NCBI RefSeq assembly: GCF_001620055.1
Contig: NZ_LQGY01000035.1
Coordinates: forward strand, 24,819-88,818
Direction: 5' to 3'
Length of the DNA: 64,000 nucleotides
Source of the DNA: Agromyces sp. NDB4Y10
Lineage (GTDB): Bacteria > Actinomycetota > Actinomycetes > Actinomycetales > Microbacteriaceae
Made by a program: the position numbers and the translations under genes
The notes under the pieces: model-generated
What the model was told of the DNA's origin: nothing
What the model saw: only the letters and a program-made list of their open reading frames with translations
Database searches by the model: none
Shown: piece after piece, positions 34,325 to 42,301 of the stretch
Numbering within the stretch: position 1 is the first letter of the stretch
Layout: every line of letters starts with the position of its first letter

Positions 34325-35761
34325 TTAGATGAGGTACTGGCTGAGGCCGCGCTTGAGGAAGCGCCCGTCGCCCTTGGCGCCGACGTACGTGTCGTCCTCG
34401 ACGACGACCTTGCCGCGGCTCATGACCGTGTCGACCTTGCCGTCGATCTCGTAGCCCTCCCATGCGGAGTAGTCCATGTTCATGTGGTGGGTCTTCTCGA
34501 AGCCGATCGACGTGTGGCCGTTCGGGTCGTACACGACGATGTCGGCGTCGGCGCCGGGCTGGATGACGCCCTTCGTGCCGTACAGCCCGAACATGCGCGC
34601 CGGGGTCGTGCTCGTGAGCTCCACCCAGCGCTCGAGCGTGATCTCGCCCGTGACGACGCCCTGGTACATGAGGTCCATGCGGTGCTCGATCGAGCCGATG
34701 CCGTTGGGGATCTTGCGGAAGTCGCCCAGGCCGAGCTCCTTCTGGTCCTTCATGCAGAACGGGCAGTGGTCGGTCGAGACCATCTGCAGGTCGTTCGTGC
34801 GCAGCGCCTGCCACATCGAGTCCTGGTGGCCCTCGGCGCGGCTGCGGAGCGGCGTCGAGCACACCCACTTCGCGCCCTCGAACGCGCCCCACTCGTCGCT
34901 CTTCGCGCCGAGCTGGTCCTCCAGCGACAGGTAGAGGTACTGCGGGCAGGTCTCGCCGTAGACGTTCTGGCCGCGGTCGCGCGCCCAGGCCAGCTGCTCG
35001 ACCGCCTGCTTCGCCGACACGTGCACCACGTAGAGCGGTGCGCCCGTCAGCTTCGCGAGCATGATCGCGCGGTGGGTCGCCTCCTCCTCCATCTCCCACG
35101 CTCGGGCGATGCCGTGGTAGTACGGGTCGGTCTTGCCCTGGTCGATGAGCTGCTGGGCGAGCACGTCGATCGCGGGCCCGTTCTCGGCGTGCATCATCGT
35201 CAGCAGCCCCGTGTCGCGCGACACCTGCATCGCCCGGAGGATCTGCGCGTCATCCGAGTAGAAGACGCCGGGGTAGGCCATGAACATCTTGAAGCTCGTG
35301 ATGCCCTCGTCCGGCAGCTTCCGCATGGCCGCGAGCGACGCCTCGTTCACGTCGCCGACGATCTGGTGGAACCCGTAGTCGATCGCGCAGTTGCCGCCGG
35401 CCTTCTCGTGCCAGGCGGCGAGGCCGTCCTCGATGCGCTGGCCGTAGGTCTGCACCGCGAAGTCGATGATCGAGGTGGTGCCGCCGTGCGCGGCGGCCCG
35501 CGTGCCCGATTCGAAGGTGTCGGATGCCTCGGTGCCGCCGAACGGCAGTTGCATGTGCGTGTGCGCGTCGATGCCGCCGGGGATCACGTACTTGCCGGTG
35601 GCGTCGATGACCCGGTCGACGGATGCCGCGACATCCGTGCCCATGAGCTCGCTGCCGGGCTGCAGCACGGCGACGATGCGCTCGCCGTCGACGAGCACGT
35701 CGGCCTCGACGCGCCCGGTCGCGCTCACCACGGTGCCGCCGGAGATGAGGGTGGTCGTCAT
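34325..35761 (-). CDS. hydA: Dihydropyrimidinase (D-hydantoinase)
   Basis: Binuclear-zinc amidohydrolase opening dihydrouracil or dihydrothymine to N-carbamoyl-beta-amino acids. All metal ligands are visible in the 478 residues: His67 and His69 (DAHTHM), carboxylated Lys158 (SFKMFMAYPG), His191 (MMHAENG), His247 (VVHVSA) and Asp331 (STDHCPF). Length is normal for the family. The strong SD AAGGAG precedes the ATG. It is followed 9 bp later by the LLM gene and preceded by the beta-ureidopropionase gene across a dispersed repeat. Hydantoin is also a possible substrate. Confidence 0.96.
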   Translation of the reverse strand: MTTTLISGGTVVSATGRVEADVLVDGERIVAVLQPGSELMGTDVAASVDRVIDATGKYVIPGGIDAHTHMQLPFGGTEASDTFESGTRAAAHGGTTSIIDFAVQTYGQRIEDGLAAWHEKAGGNCAIDYGFHQIVGDVNEASLAAMRKLPDEGITSFKMFMAYPGVFYSDDAQILRAMQVSRDTGLLTMMHAENGPAIDVLAQQLIDQGKTDPYYHGIARAWEMEEEATHRAIMLAKLTGAPLYVVHVSAKQAVEQLAWARDRGQNVYGETCPQYLYLSLEDQLGAKSDEWGAFEGAKWVCSTPLRSRAEGHQDSMWQALRTNDLQMVSTDHCPFCMKDQKELGLGDFRKIPNGIGSIEHRMDLMYQGVVTGEITLERWVELTSTTPARMFGLYGTKGVIQPGADADIVVYDPNGHTSIGFEKTHHMNMDYSAWEGYEIDGKVDTVMSRGKVVVEDDTYVGAKGDGRFLKRGLSQYLI

Positions 35762-35776
35762 TGCTTCTCCTTGTTC

Positions 35777-35863
35777 CCGGTGGTCGAGTAGGCCGCCTGC
35801 GGCCGTATCGAGACCCGGTGACGCGATCTCGGTACGCTCGCTTCGCTCGCTACTCGATCACCG
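35777..35863. repeat. Dispersed palindromic repeat, copy 2
   Basis: An 87-bp element with ends CCGGTGGTCGAGTA (35777-35790) and TACTCGATCACCG (35851-35863), one mismatch, and internal CGTATCGAGACC and GATCTCGGTACG. It separates the beta-ureidopropionase and dihydropyrimidinase genes. Confidence 0.8.
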
Positions 35864-35874
35864 ACTCGGTCGGG

Positions 35875-36723
35875 TTACGGCTTCGGGATGGCCTCGTAGG
35901 AGTCGGGGCGGCGGTCGCGGTAGAACTGCCACGTGTTGCGCACCTCGCGGATGAGGTCGAGGTCGAGGTCGCGGATGACGACCTCCTCGTGCTCCTCGGA
36001 GCCGTAGTCGCCGACGAGGTTGCCGCGCGGGTCGACGAACTGGCTCTTGCCGTAGAACGTCACCGCGAGGTCGCCGTACTCGTTGTCCTCCTTGCCGACG
36101 CGGTTGGGTGCGGCGACGAAGTAGCCGTTGGCGGCCGCGGCGGCGGGCTGCTCGATCTCCCAGAGGCGGTTGGAGAGCGCGGGCTTGGTGGCGTTGGGGT
36201 TGAAGACGATCTGCGCGCCGTTCAGGCCCAGCTCGCGCCATCCCTCGGGGAAGTGCCGGTCGTAGCAGATGTAGACGCCCACGGGGCCGACGGCGGTGTT
36301 GAACACCGGGTAGCCGAGGTTGCCGGGGCGGAAGTAGAACTTCTCCCAGAACTTCTCGAGGTTCGGGATGTGGTGCTTGCGGTACTTGCCGAGGATCTCG
36401 CCGTCGGCGTCGACGACCACCGCGGTGTTGTAGTACACGCCGGGCTGCTCCTCCTCGTAGATGGGGAGGATCATGACCATGCCGAGCTCCTTGGCGAGCT
36501 TCGCGAAGCGCTGCACGATCGGCCCGTCGGCCGGCTCGGCGTAGTCGTAGTACTTCACGTCTTCCGTGATGCCGAAGTACGGACCGTAGAACAGCTCCTG
36601 GAAGCAGATCACCTGGGCGCCCTGCTCCTTGGCCTGCCGGGCGAACTGCTCGTGCTTGTCGAGCATCGACTCCTTGTCGCCCGTCCAGGTCGTCTGGGTG
36701 ATGGCCGCTCGAACGATCGTCAT
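35875..36723 (-). CDS. Nitrilase-superfamily N-carbamoyl-beta-alanine amidohydrolase (beta-ureidopropionase)
   Basis: A 282-residue nitrilase-fold amidohydrolase with the catalytic triad Glu43 (CFQELFYG), Lys116 (KYRKHHIP) and Cys153 (YICYDRHFPEG). Next to dihydropyrimidinase it should release beta-alanine, CO2 and ammonia from N-carbamoyl-beta-alanine. N-carbamoyl-D-amino-acid hydrolase and putrescine-pathway amidases share the fold, so the assignment rests on context. SD AGGAGG precedes the ATG at 36723. It is the first gene of the cluster, divergent from the MocR regulator. Confidence 0.92.
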   Translation of the reverse strand: MTIVRAAITQTTWTGDKESMLDKHEQFARQAKEQGAQVICFQELFYGPYFGITEDVKYYDYAEPADGPIVQRFAKLAKELGMVMILPIYEEEQPGVYYNTAVVVDADGEILGKYRKHHIPNLEKFWEKFYFRPGNLGYPVFNTAVGPVGVYICYDRHFPEGWRELGLNGAQIVFNPNATKPALSNRLWEIEQPAAAAANGYFVAAPNRVGKEDNEYGDLAVTFYGKSQFVDPRGNLVGDYGSEEHEEVVIRDLDLDLIREVRNTWQFYRDRRPDSYEAIPKP

Positions 36724-36880
36724 GTTGCCTCCTGAGTCGGTCGGCGCCGTTGCCGCCCGCTGGACAGGCCGTGGGACTAGTGCCTGCCTTGCGTGCCGCG
36801 ACGCCGAGCAATGGTGCCGAGGACCGTCGTCGGCTGCGGGCCGGCGACGGGTGCCGAACGGGGCTTGCGACCCGTTCTGT

Positions 36881-36944
36881 TATTCTTCGGCGTGAACATT
36901 TCCCTTGTGTTTCAGTCTGTGACGCGGTGGTTAAACATCCTGTC
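36881..36944. promoter_or_regulatory. AT-rich divergent promoter region between beta-ureidopropionase and MocR genes
   Basis: The most A/T-rich stretch of the window. It contains TATTCT (36881-36886) and two AACAT words about 40 bp apart (near 36894 and 36934), a possible direct repeat for the MocR protein. Promoter elements cannot be assigned with certainty. Confidence 0.4.
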
Positions 36945-36964
36945 CCCTGCTGCGTGAGGAGGCA

Positions 36965-38380
36965 ATGGTGGGATCTGCTCTTCGCATGGATGTCACCGAG
37001 CTGCGCTCGCTCGCGCCCTTCGACGACACGACCCCGCGCGGCATCGCGGGAGACCTGGCACGACTGGTCAACAGCGGCGAACTCGCCGGCGGCGCCCGCC
37101 TGCCCACCGTCCGCGAGCTGGCCTCCGAACTGGGGGTGAGCCCGGCCACGGTGAGCCAGGCCTGGCAGGCCCTCGCGCGCGCCGGTCTGATCGAGTCACG
37201 GGGTCGTGCGGGCAGCTTCGTGCGTCGCGGCGCCGCCGAGGGACCCGCCACGCGCATGCGCGGCATGGCCGCACCCGACGACCCGGTGCGGCTGGACCTG
37301 TCGCGCGGCACGCCCGACCCGCTCCTGCTGCCGCCGCTCGGCGCGGCGATCTCGCGCATCTCGGCCCGCGCCGACGTCGGCAGCTACCAGGACGAGCCCG
37401 TGCTCCCCGCGCTCGCCGCGGTGCTGCGCCGGTCGTGGCCGAGCGACGCCGAGGCCCTCGTGGTCGTCGACGGCGCGCTCGACGCGATCTCGCGCACCCT
37501 CGACCAGGTGGTGCGCTTCGGCGACCGCGTCGTCGTCGAGCACCCCGGGTTCCCGCCGTTCCTCGACCTGCTCGACCTGCTCGGCGCCGAGGCCGTCCCC
37601 GTCGCGATCGACGAGCACGGGATGTCGCCCGACGGACTCGCGGCGGCGCTGCGGCGCCGACCGAGCGCGGTGCTCCTGCAGCCGCGCGCGCAGAACCCCA
37701 CGGGCGCGTCGATGACGCCCGAGCGCGTGGAGGCGCTCGCGCGCGTCATCCGCTCGGCCGAGGGCGTGGACGACCTCGTCGTCATCGAGGACGACCACTC
37801 GGGACTCATCTCGACCGAGGGCGACGTGACCCTCGGCACGCACCTGCCCGACCGCGTCGTGCACGTGCGCAGCTTCGCCAAGTCGCACGGCCCCGACCTG
37901 CGCATCGCCGCGGTCGGCGGTCCGCGCGACCTCGTCGGCCGCATCATGGCCCGGCGCATGCTCGGCCCGGGCTGGACCTCGCGGCTGCTGCAGTCGATCC
38001 TGCTCGACTTGCTCACGGATGGCGCCGCGATCGACGCCGTCGCCGAGGCCCGGCGCGCGTACTACACCCGCCAGCGCGCGCTCGGCGACGCGCTGCGCTC
38101 GCGCGGGGTGCCGGTCGCGCACGCCGACGGGATCAACCTGTGGATGCCCGTGCTGTCGGAGCGGTCGACGCTCGTGCAGCTCGCGGCGGCCGGCATCCGG
38201 GTCGCGGGCGGGACGCCGTTCCTCGCCGCGTCGGCGGGCGGGGCCGTGGTCGCGGGGGCGCGCCGCGGGCCCGAGGGCGAGTTCGTGCGGGTCACCGTGG
38301 GCGTGGTGCGCGAGGATGCGGCATCCGTCGCCGACGCGCTCGCGAGCGCGGCCCGCCACCTCGCGGCCGGCGGTTACTGA
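36965..38380 (+). CDS. MocR-type GntR regulator with aminotransferase domain
   Basis: A 471-residue regulator: GntR winged helix at about residues 15-90 (GIAGDLARLVNSGELAGGARLPTVRELASELGVSPATVSQAW), then a fold-type-I aminotransferase domain with PLP-lysine in RSFAKSHGPDLRIA and LQPRAQNPTG. MocR proteins sense PLP or amino-compound adducts. Divergent orientation from the pyrimidine genes suggests it controls them, perhaps sensing beta-alanine (inference). The SD GAGGAGG ends only 2 nt before the ATG at 36965; an in-frame GTG at 36968 or ATG at 36986 may be the true start. No pdxST genes are adjacent. Confidence 0.92.
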   Translation: MVGSALRMDVTELRSLAPFDDTTPRGIAGDLARLVNSGELAGGARLPTVRELASELGVSPATVSQAWQALARAGLIESRGRAGSFVRRGAAEGPATRMRGMAAPDDPVRLDLSRGTPDPLLLPPLGAAISRISARADVGSYQDEPVLPALAAVLRRSWPSDAEALVVVDGALDAISRTLDQVVRFGDRVVVEHPGFPPFLDLLDLLGAEAVPVAIDEHGMSPDGLAAALRRRPSAVLLQPRAQNPTGASMTPERVEALARVIRSAEGVDDLVVIEDDHSGLISTEGDVTLGTHLPDRVVHVRSFAKSHGPDLRIAAVGGPRDLVGRIMARRMLGPGWTSRLLQSILLDLLTDGAAIDAVAEARRAYYTRQRALGDALRSRGVPVAHADGINLWMPVLSERSTLVQLAAAGIRVAGGTPFLAASAGGAVVAGARRGPEGEFVRVTVGVVREDAASVADALASAARHLAAGGY

Positions 38381-38425
38381 TCGTCGCCCCGTCCCGGGCG
38401 AGGCAGGTGAGCCGCGCGGCGCGGG

Positions 38426-40486
38426 TCAGGCGCGGGAGTGGTTCGGGGCCTTGGCGTAGTGGTCGGGGGACATCGTGAGCTCGGCCTGGCCGGCGGTGAT
38501 CGAGCGCAGGTCGAGCACGTAGCGCGCGAGCTCGGCCTCGGGCACGTGCGCGACGACGCGGGCCCGTCCGCCGTCGGCCGCCTCGGTCGCGTGCACGCGT
38601 CCGCGACGGCCCGACAGGTCGGTGAGCACCGCGCCCTGCAGGTCGTTCGGCACGGTCACCGTCACCGCCGACACGGGCTCGAGCAGCACGGTGCCCGCCT
38701 CGGCGAGCGCCGCCTTCACCCCGATGGATGCCGCGGTGCGGAACGCCATCTCGGACGAGTCGACCGAGTGCGACTTGCCGTCGTACAGCTCGACGCGCAC
38801 GTCGACCACCGGGTGCCCCTGCGGTCCGCCCGCGGCGAGCGCGTCGCGGGCGCCCTTCTCGACGGCGCCGATGTACTGGCGCGGCACCGCGCCGCCCGTG
38901 ACCGAGTCGACGAACTCGAACCCGCTTCCGGGCGGCAGGGGCGAGACGCGCAGTTGCACGACGGCGAACTGCCCGTGCCCGCCCGACTGCTTCTTGAGCT
39001 TGCCCTCGACCTGCGCCGAGCCCGCGATCGTCTCCCGGTACGCGACGGGCGCGGGACCGGTGTTCACGTGCACCCCGAAGACGCGGGCGAGCCGCTCCAC
39101 GGCGACGGCGAGGTGGGTGTCGCCGAGGCCGCGCAGCACGGTCTGGTCGCCGGCACGGTCGACCACGAGGGTCGGATCCTCCGCGACGAGCCGTGAGAGC
39201 GCGCCCGACATCTTCTCGTCGTCGGACTGGGAGGCCGGGTCGAGGCTCACCGCGTACACCGGCGGCCGCTCGGGCAGCGTCGCCGGGCGCGCCGAGCCGG
39301 TGGGCCGCGACCACAGCAGCGAACCCGACGGCGACCCGGTGAGCTTCGCGACCGCACCGACCTCGCCCGCGGCGAGCGTGCCCGCCGTGAGGTGCTCGTT
39401 GCCGCGCAGCCGGAACAGCCCGTGGATGCGCTCGTCGGCGCCGGTCGTGGCGTTGCGCAGCTTGTCGCCCGTGCGGAGCGTGCCCGAGAGCACCTTGAGC
39501 ATCGACACCTGGCCGACGAACGGGTCGGCGACCGTGCGGAACACGTGGACGACGGTCTCGCCCGCCGGGTTCGGCGCCACCTTCACCTCGGCGCCGCCCG
39601 TCCCCTCCCCGACACGGATGCGCCCGTCGCGATCGGTGGCGGCGGGCGTGAGTTCGCAGACGAGATCCGCGACGCGGTCCACCCCCGCTTCGGTGACGCC
39701 CGAGCACACGAGCACGGGCACGGCCTCGCCGGCCGCGACCTCGCGGGCGAAGGTGCGCTCGAGCTCGGCGACCGAGGGTTCCTGCCCGTCGAGGTACGCC
39801 TCGAGCTGGGCGTCGTCGTGCGACACGATGTCCTCGGTCACCTCGACGTGCATCCGGTGCTCCTCGTCCGCCGCCTCGGGCGGCAGCGGCTCGTCGTGGT
39901 GGTGGCCCGTGTCGTCGTACACGTGCGCCTGTTCGCTGAGCACGTCGGCGATCGCGCGGAACCCGGCCTCCTCGCCCAGCGGCAGCTCGAGTGCCCACAG
40001 GTGGTCGCCGAACGCGTCGCGCAGTTCGGCGAGCACGCGGCGGAAGTCGGCGCGAGCCTTGTCCTCCTGCGTCACGACCACCACGCGCGGCACGCCCGCG
40101 GCCTCGGCAGCGGCCCACACGGACCGCGTGCCGCCGGTGACGCCGTCGACCGCGCTCACGACGACGACCGCGACATCGGCGATCGAGAGCGCCGCGTCGA
40201 CGCCGCCCACGAAGTCGGGATGCCCGGGGGTGTCGGCGAGCGTCACCGCGTACGCCGTGCCGTCGGGGCCGGTCCAGTCGAAGCAGGCGAGCGAGAGCCC
40301 GAGGCTCGTGTGGCGGGCGATCTCCTCGGGCTCGTGGTCGCAGACGGTCGTGCCGTTCTCGACGCTGCCCGCCCTCGGGATGGCGCCGGCGCGATGCAGC
40401 AGCGCCTCGGCGAGGGTGGTCTTGCCCGATCCGGCCGCGCCCACGAGGGCGATGGTCCGGTGGGTCGGAGTCGATGCGTCGTTCAT
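38426..40486 (-). CDS. fusA2: Elongation factor G-like protein (EF-G2)
   Basis: A 686-residue translational GTPase paralogue of EF-G. P-loop GAAGSGKTT and G3 DTPGHPD are intact, and domains II-V follow (KVLSGTLRTGDKL, ETIAGSAQVEGKLKKQSGGHGQFAVV, NDLQGAVLTDLSGRRGRV). The G4 guanine motif, normally (N/T)KXD, reads TQED (VVVTQEDKARADF). Mycobacterial EF-G2 lacks ribosome-stimulated GTPase activity, so a non-canonical role is likely. SD GGGAGG precedes the ATG at 40486. It converges with the MocR gene; no str operon genes are nearby. Confidence 0.92.
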   Translation of the reverse strand: MNDASTPTHRTIALVGAAGSGKTTLAEALLHRAGAIPRAGSVENGTTVCDHEPEEIARHTSLGLSLACFDWTGPDGTAYAVTLADTPGHPDFVGGVDAALSIADVAVVVVSAVDGVTGGTRSVWAAAEAAGVPRVVVVTQEDKARADFRRVLAELRDAFGDHLWALELPLGEEAGFRAIADVLSEQAHVYDDTGHHHDEPLPPEAADEEHRMHVEVTEDIVSHDDAQLEAYLDGQEPSVAELERTFAREVAAGEAVPVLVCSGVTEAGVDRVADLVCELTPAATDRDGRIRVGEGTGGAEVKVAPNPAGETVVHVFRTVADPFVGQVSMLKVLSGTLRTGDKLRNATTGADERIHGLFRLRGNEHLTAGTLAAGEVGAVAKLTGSPSGSLLWSRPTGSARPATLPERPPVYAVSLDPASQSDDEKMSGALSRLVAEDPTLVVDRAGDQTVLRGLGDTHLAVAVERLARVFGVHVNTGPAPVAYRETIAGSAQVEGKLKKQSGGHGQFAVVQLRVSPLPPGSGFEFVDSVTGGAVPRQYIGAVEKGARDALAAGGPQGHPVVDVRVELYDGKSHSVDSSEMAFRTAASIGVKAALAEAGTVLLEPVSAVTVTVPNDLQGAVLTDLSGRRGRVHATEAADGGRARVVAHVPEAELARYVLDLRSITAGQAELTMSPDHYAKAPNHSRA

Positions 40487-40565
40487 GGGGCCTCCCGCGC
40501 CGCTGCGGATCCGTGGGTCCATCGTCGCGCGGTCGCGCCGCGAACGCCAGAGGTCGGAGGTCCCG

Positions 40566-40690
40566 GGTCTCGAGTCGCGGCCTTCGGCGGCTACTCGACC
40601 ACCGGTGCGGCGGCGCGGCGGTCAGCGGTCCCGGTCTCGATACGCGGCCTTCGGCGGCTACTCGACCACCGGTGCGGCGGCGCGGCGGTC
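40566..40690. repeat. Dispersed repeat, copies 3a and 3b (tandem)
   Basis: Two 58-bp units, 40566-40623 and 40633-40690, differing at two adjacent bases and spaced 67 bp apart. Each runs from GGTCTCGA to GGCGGTC and contains CTACTCGACCACCGG. The second unit supplies the last codons and stop of the LLM gene at 40658. Confidence 0.85.
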
Positions 40691-41536
40691 GGCGACGAGC
40701 GCCCGGGCCTCGGGCACGACCCGGGCGGCGACGTCGGCGACGAACGCCTCGTCGTCGCCGGTCACGATGAACGTCGAGACGCCGTGGCGGGTGGCGAGGT
40801 CGGCGATGACGTCGGGTCGCGCCTCGCGCGGCCCGATGTTCAGCAGTCGACGGATGCCGCGGGGGTCCCGCCCCGCGGCCGTGGCCGCCCGGTCGATGAT
40901 GGCGTGCCCGGCGTCGAGCGACGCGGTGCCGTCCTCGAGACGCCCGAGCGAGGGCAGCCACCCGTCGGCCGCGCGTCCCACGAGCCGGAGGCCCTTGGGC
41001 TTCAGCACCCCCAGCCAGATCGGCATCGGCCGCTGCACGGGCGCCGGCCCGCGCTTGGCCCCGCGGATGGGATGGAAGCGGTGGTCGAGGAACACTCCGC
41101 CCGCGGCATCCGTGTCGTGCAGTTCGCGGATGACCGCGATCGCCTCGGCGAGCGCGTCGCCCGACTCCGCCGGCGTGCGGGCCGGCGCACCCATCGCCTC
41201 GGCGGCCTGCGCGAACCCGCCCGCGCCGAGCGCGAGCACCACGCGGCCACCGGTGAGCAGGTCGAGGGATGCCGCGGCGCGCGCGAGCACGGCCGGCGGA
41301 CGCAACAGCAGGTTGTGCACGTTCGCCGAGATGCGGATCCGGTTCGTGCGCGCGCCGACCCAACCCATCAGGGTCCAGGTGTCGAGGAACCTCGGCTGGT
41401 ACGGGTGGTCCTGGAACGTGGCGAACTCGTACCCGGCCTCCTCGGCGGCGACGGCGAGCGCGACGGTGCGCTGCGGGTCGAGCGCCGAGGGCGTGATGAA
41501 GGTGCCGAACTCGATGGGCTGGCCGTAGTCGGGCAT
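40658..41536 (-). CDS. LLM-class F420-dependent oxidoreductase
   Basis: A 292-residue luciferase-like enzyme expected to use F420 (or FMN): IEFGTFITPSALDPQRTVALAVAAEEAGYEFATFQDHPYQ, WTLMGWVGARTNRIRISANV, LGAGGFAQAAEAMG and PIWLGVLKPKGLRLVGRAADGW. The substrate is unknown. ATG at 41536 has TAGCGT exactly 6 nt upstream; that hexamer overlaps the stop codon of the upstream phosphoribosyltransferase gene. Its C-terminus (RRAAAPVVE and TAG) is encoded by a dispersed repeat unit. Confidence 0.9.
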   Translation of the reverse strand: MPDYGQPIEFGTFITPSALDPQRTVALAVAAEEAGYEFATFQDHPYQPRFLDTWTLMGWVGARTNRIRISANVHNLLLRPPAVLARAAASLDLLTGGRVVLALGAGGFAQAAEAMGAPARTPAESGDALAEAIAVIRELHDTDAAGGVFLDHRFHPIRGAKRGPAPVQRPMPIWLGVLKPKGLRLVGRAADGWLPSLGRLEDGTASLDAGHAIIDRAATAAGRDPRGIRRLLNIGPREARPDVIADLATRHGVSTFIVTGDDEAFVADVAARVVPEARALVADRRAAAPVVE

Positions 41537-41542
41537 GCCGCA

Positions 41543-41548
41543 ACGCTA
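41543..41548 (-). promoter_or_regulatory. -10 hexamer TAGCGT of the LLM gene (leaderless)
   Basis: TAGCGT ends 6 nt before the ATG at 41536 and includes the TAG stop of the preceding gene. Confidence 0.55.
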
Positions 41549-42193
41549 CGCCGTTCGCCCCGTCCTGCGCCGGGCGGCTTCGAGCAGCGCCGCGACCTCC
41601 TCGTCGCTCGTCGGCGAGAAGTCCTCGTAGCGCTGCCCGACCGCGTGGAACGACGCGGGGGTCTCGACGCACACGACCTCGTCGGCCGACGGCACCCGCG
41701 CCGCGGCATCCGTCGGCCCCACCGGCACGGCGAGCACCACGCGCCGGGCGCCCAGGGTTCGCGCCACGCGGCACGCCACCTCGGCGGTGGACCCGGTGGC
41801 GAGGCCGTCGTCGACCACGATCGCCGTGCGACCCTCGAGCGGGATCGGGTCGGCGCCGCGCCGGAGCAGGCGGACGCGTCGTTCGAGCGTGTCGCGCTCG
41901 CGCCGCTCCACCGCCGACAGCTGGGCGATCGACACGCCGGCCTGTCCGAGCAGTTCGGCGTCGACGAGGCGTGCTCCGCCCTCGCCGATCGCGCCCATGG
42001 CGACCTCCGGCTCGTGCGGCAGGCCGAGCTTGCGCACCACGATCACGTCGAGCGGCAGGCCCAGGCCGCGGGCGACCTCGGCCGCGACCGGCACGCCGCC
42101 GCGCGGGAGTCCCAGTACCACGGCGTCCTCGCCGCGGAACCGGTCCAGTCGAGCGAGCAACTGGGCCCCCGCATCGGCCCGATCGCGGAACAC
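41546..42193 (-). CDS. Orphan phosphoribosyltransferase-domain protein
   Basis: A 215-residue type-I phosphoribosyltransferase. The PRPP signature is TAIVVDDGLATGSTAEVA; VVLGLPRGGVPVAAEVARGLGLPLDVIVVRKLGLP and EVAMGAIGEGG are typical of the stand-alone group related to the erythromycin-esterase-linked PRTs. Its base substrate is unknown. The GTG at 42193 begins the protein where the family usually begins; a GGAAGG abuts it directly, too close for a normal ribosome-binding site. It is divergent from the alcohol dehydrogenase gene. Confidence 0.87.
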   Translation of the reverse strand: MFRDRADAGAQLLARLDRFRGEDAVVLGLPRGGVPVAAEVARGLGLPLDVIVVRKLGLPHEPEVAMGAIGEGGARLVDAELLGQAGVSIAQLSAVERRERDTLERRVRLLRRGADPIPLEGRTAIVVDDGLATGSTAEVACRVARTLGARRVVLAVPVGPTDAAARVPSADEVVCVETPASFHAVGQRYEDFSPTSDEEVAALLEAARRRTGRTA

Positions 42194-42301
42194 CCTTCCA
42201 TGGTGGCGTCGACGGATGTCGCGGGCAGGGGTCGGAGGTCCCTCGGCCCCGGGGGCGGGCTCGACAGACTGGGAGGACGACGGCACGGCGGGAGGATCGC
42301 G

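Noticed and set aside
38381..38425. Intrinsic terminator between the MocR and EF-G2 genes
   Set aside because: Only a 5-bp CGCCC/GGGCG stem is present, too weak to call in this base composition.
39392..42300. A very long open plus-strand frame running into the alcohol dehydrogenase gene
   Set aside because: It lies opposite EF-G2, LLM and phosphoribosyltransferase genes and has the Arg/Ala/Gly-rich composition expected of antisense frames in high-G+C DNA. Only the part from GTG 42302 resembles a protein family.
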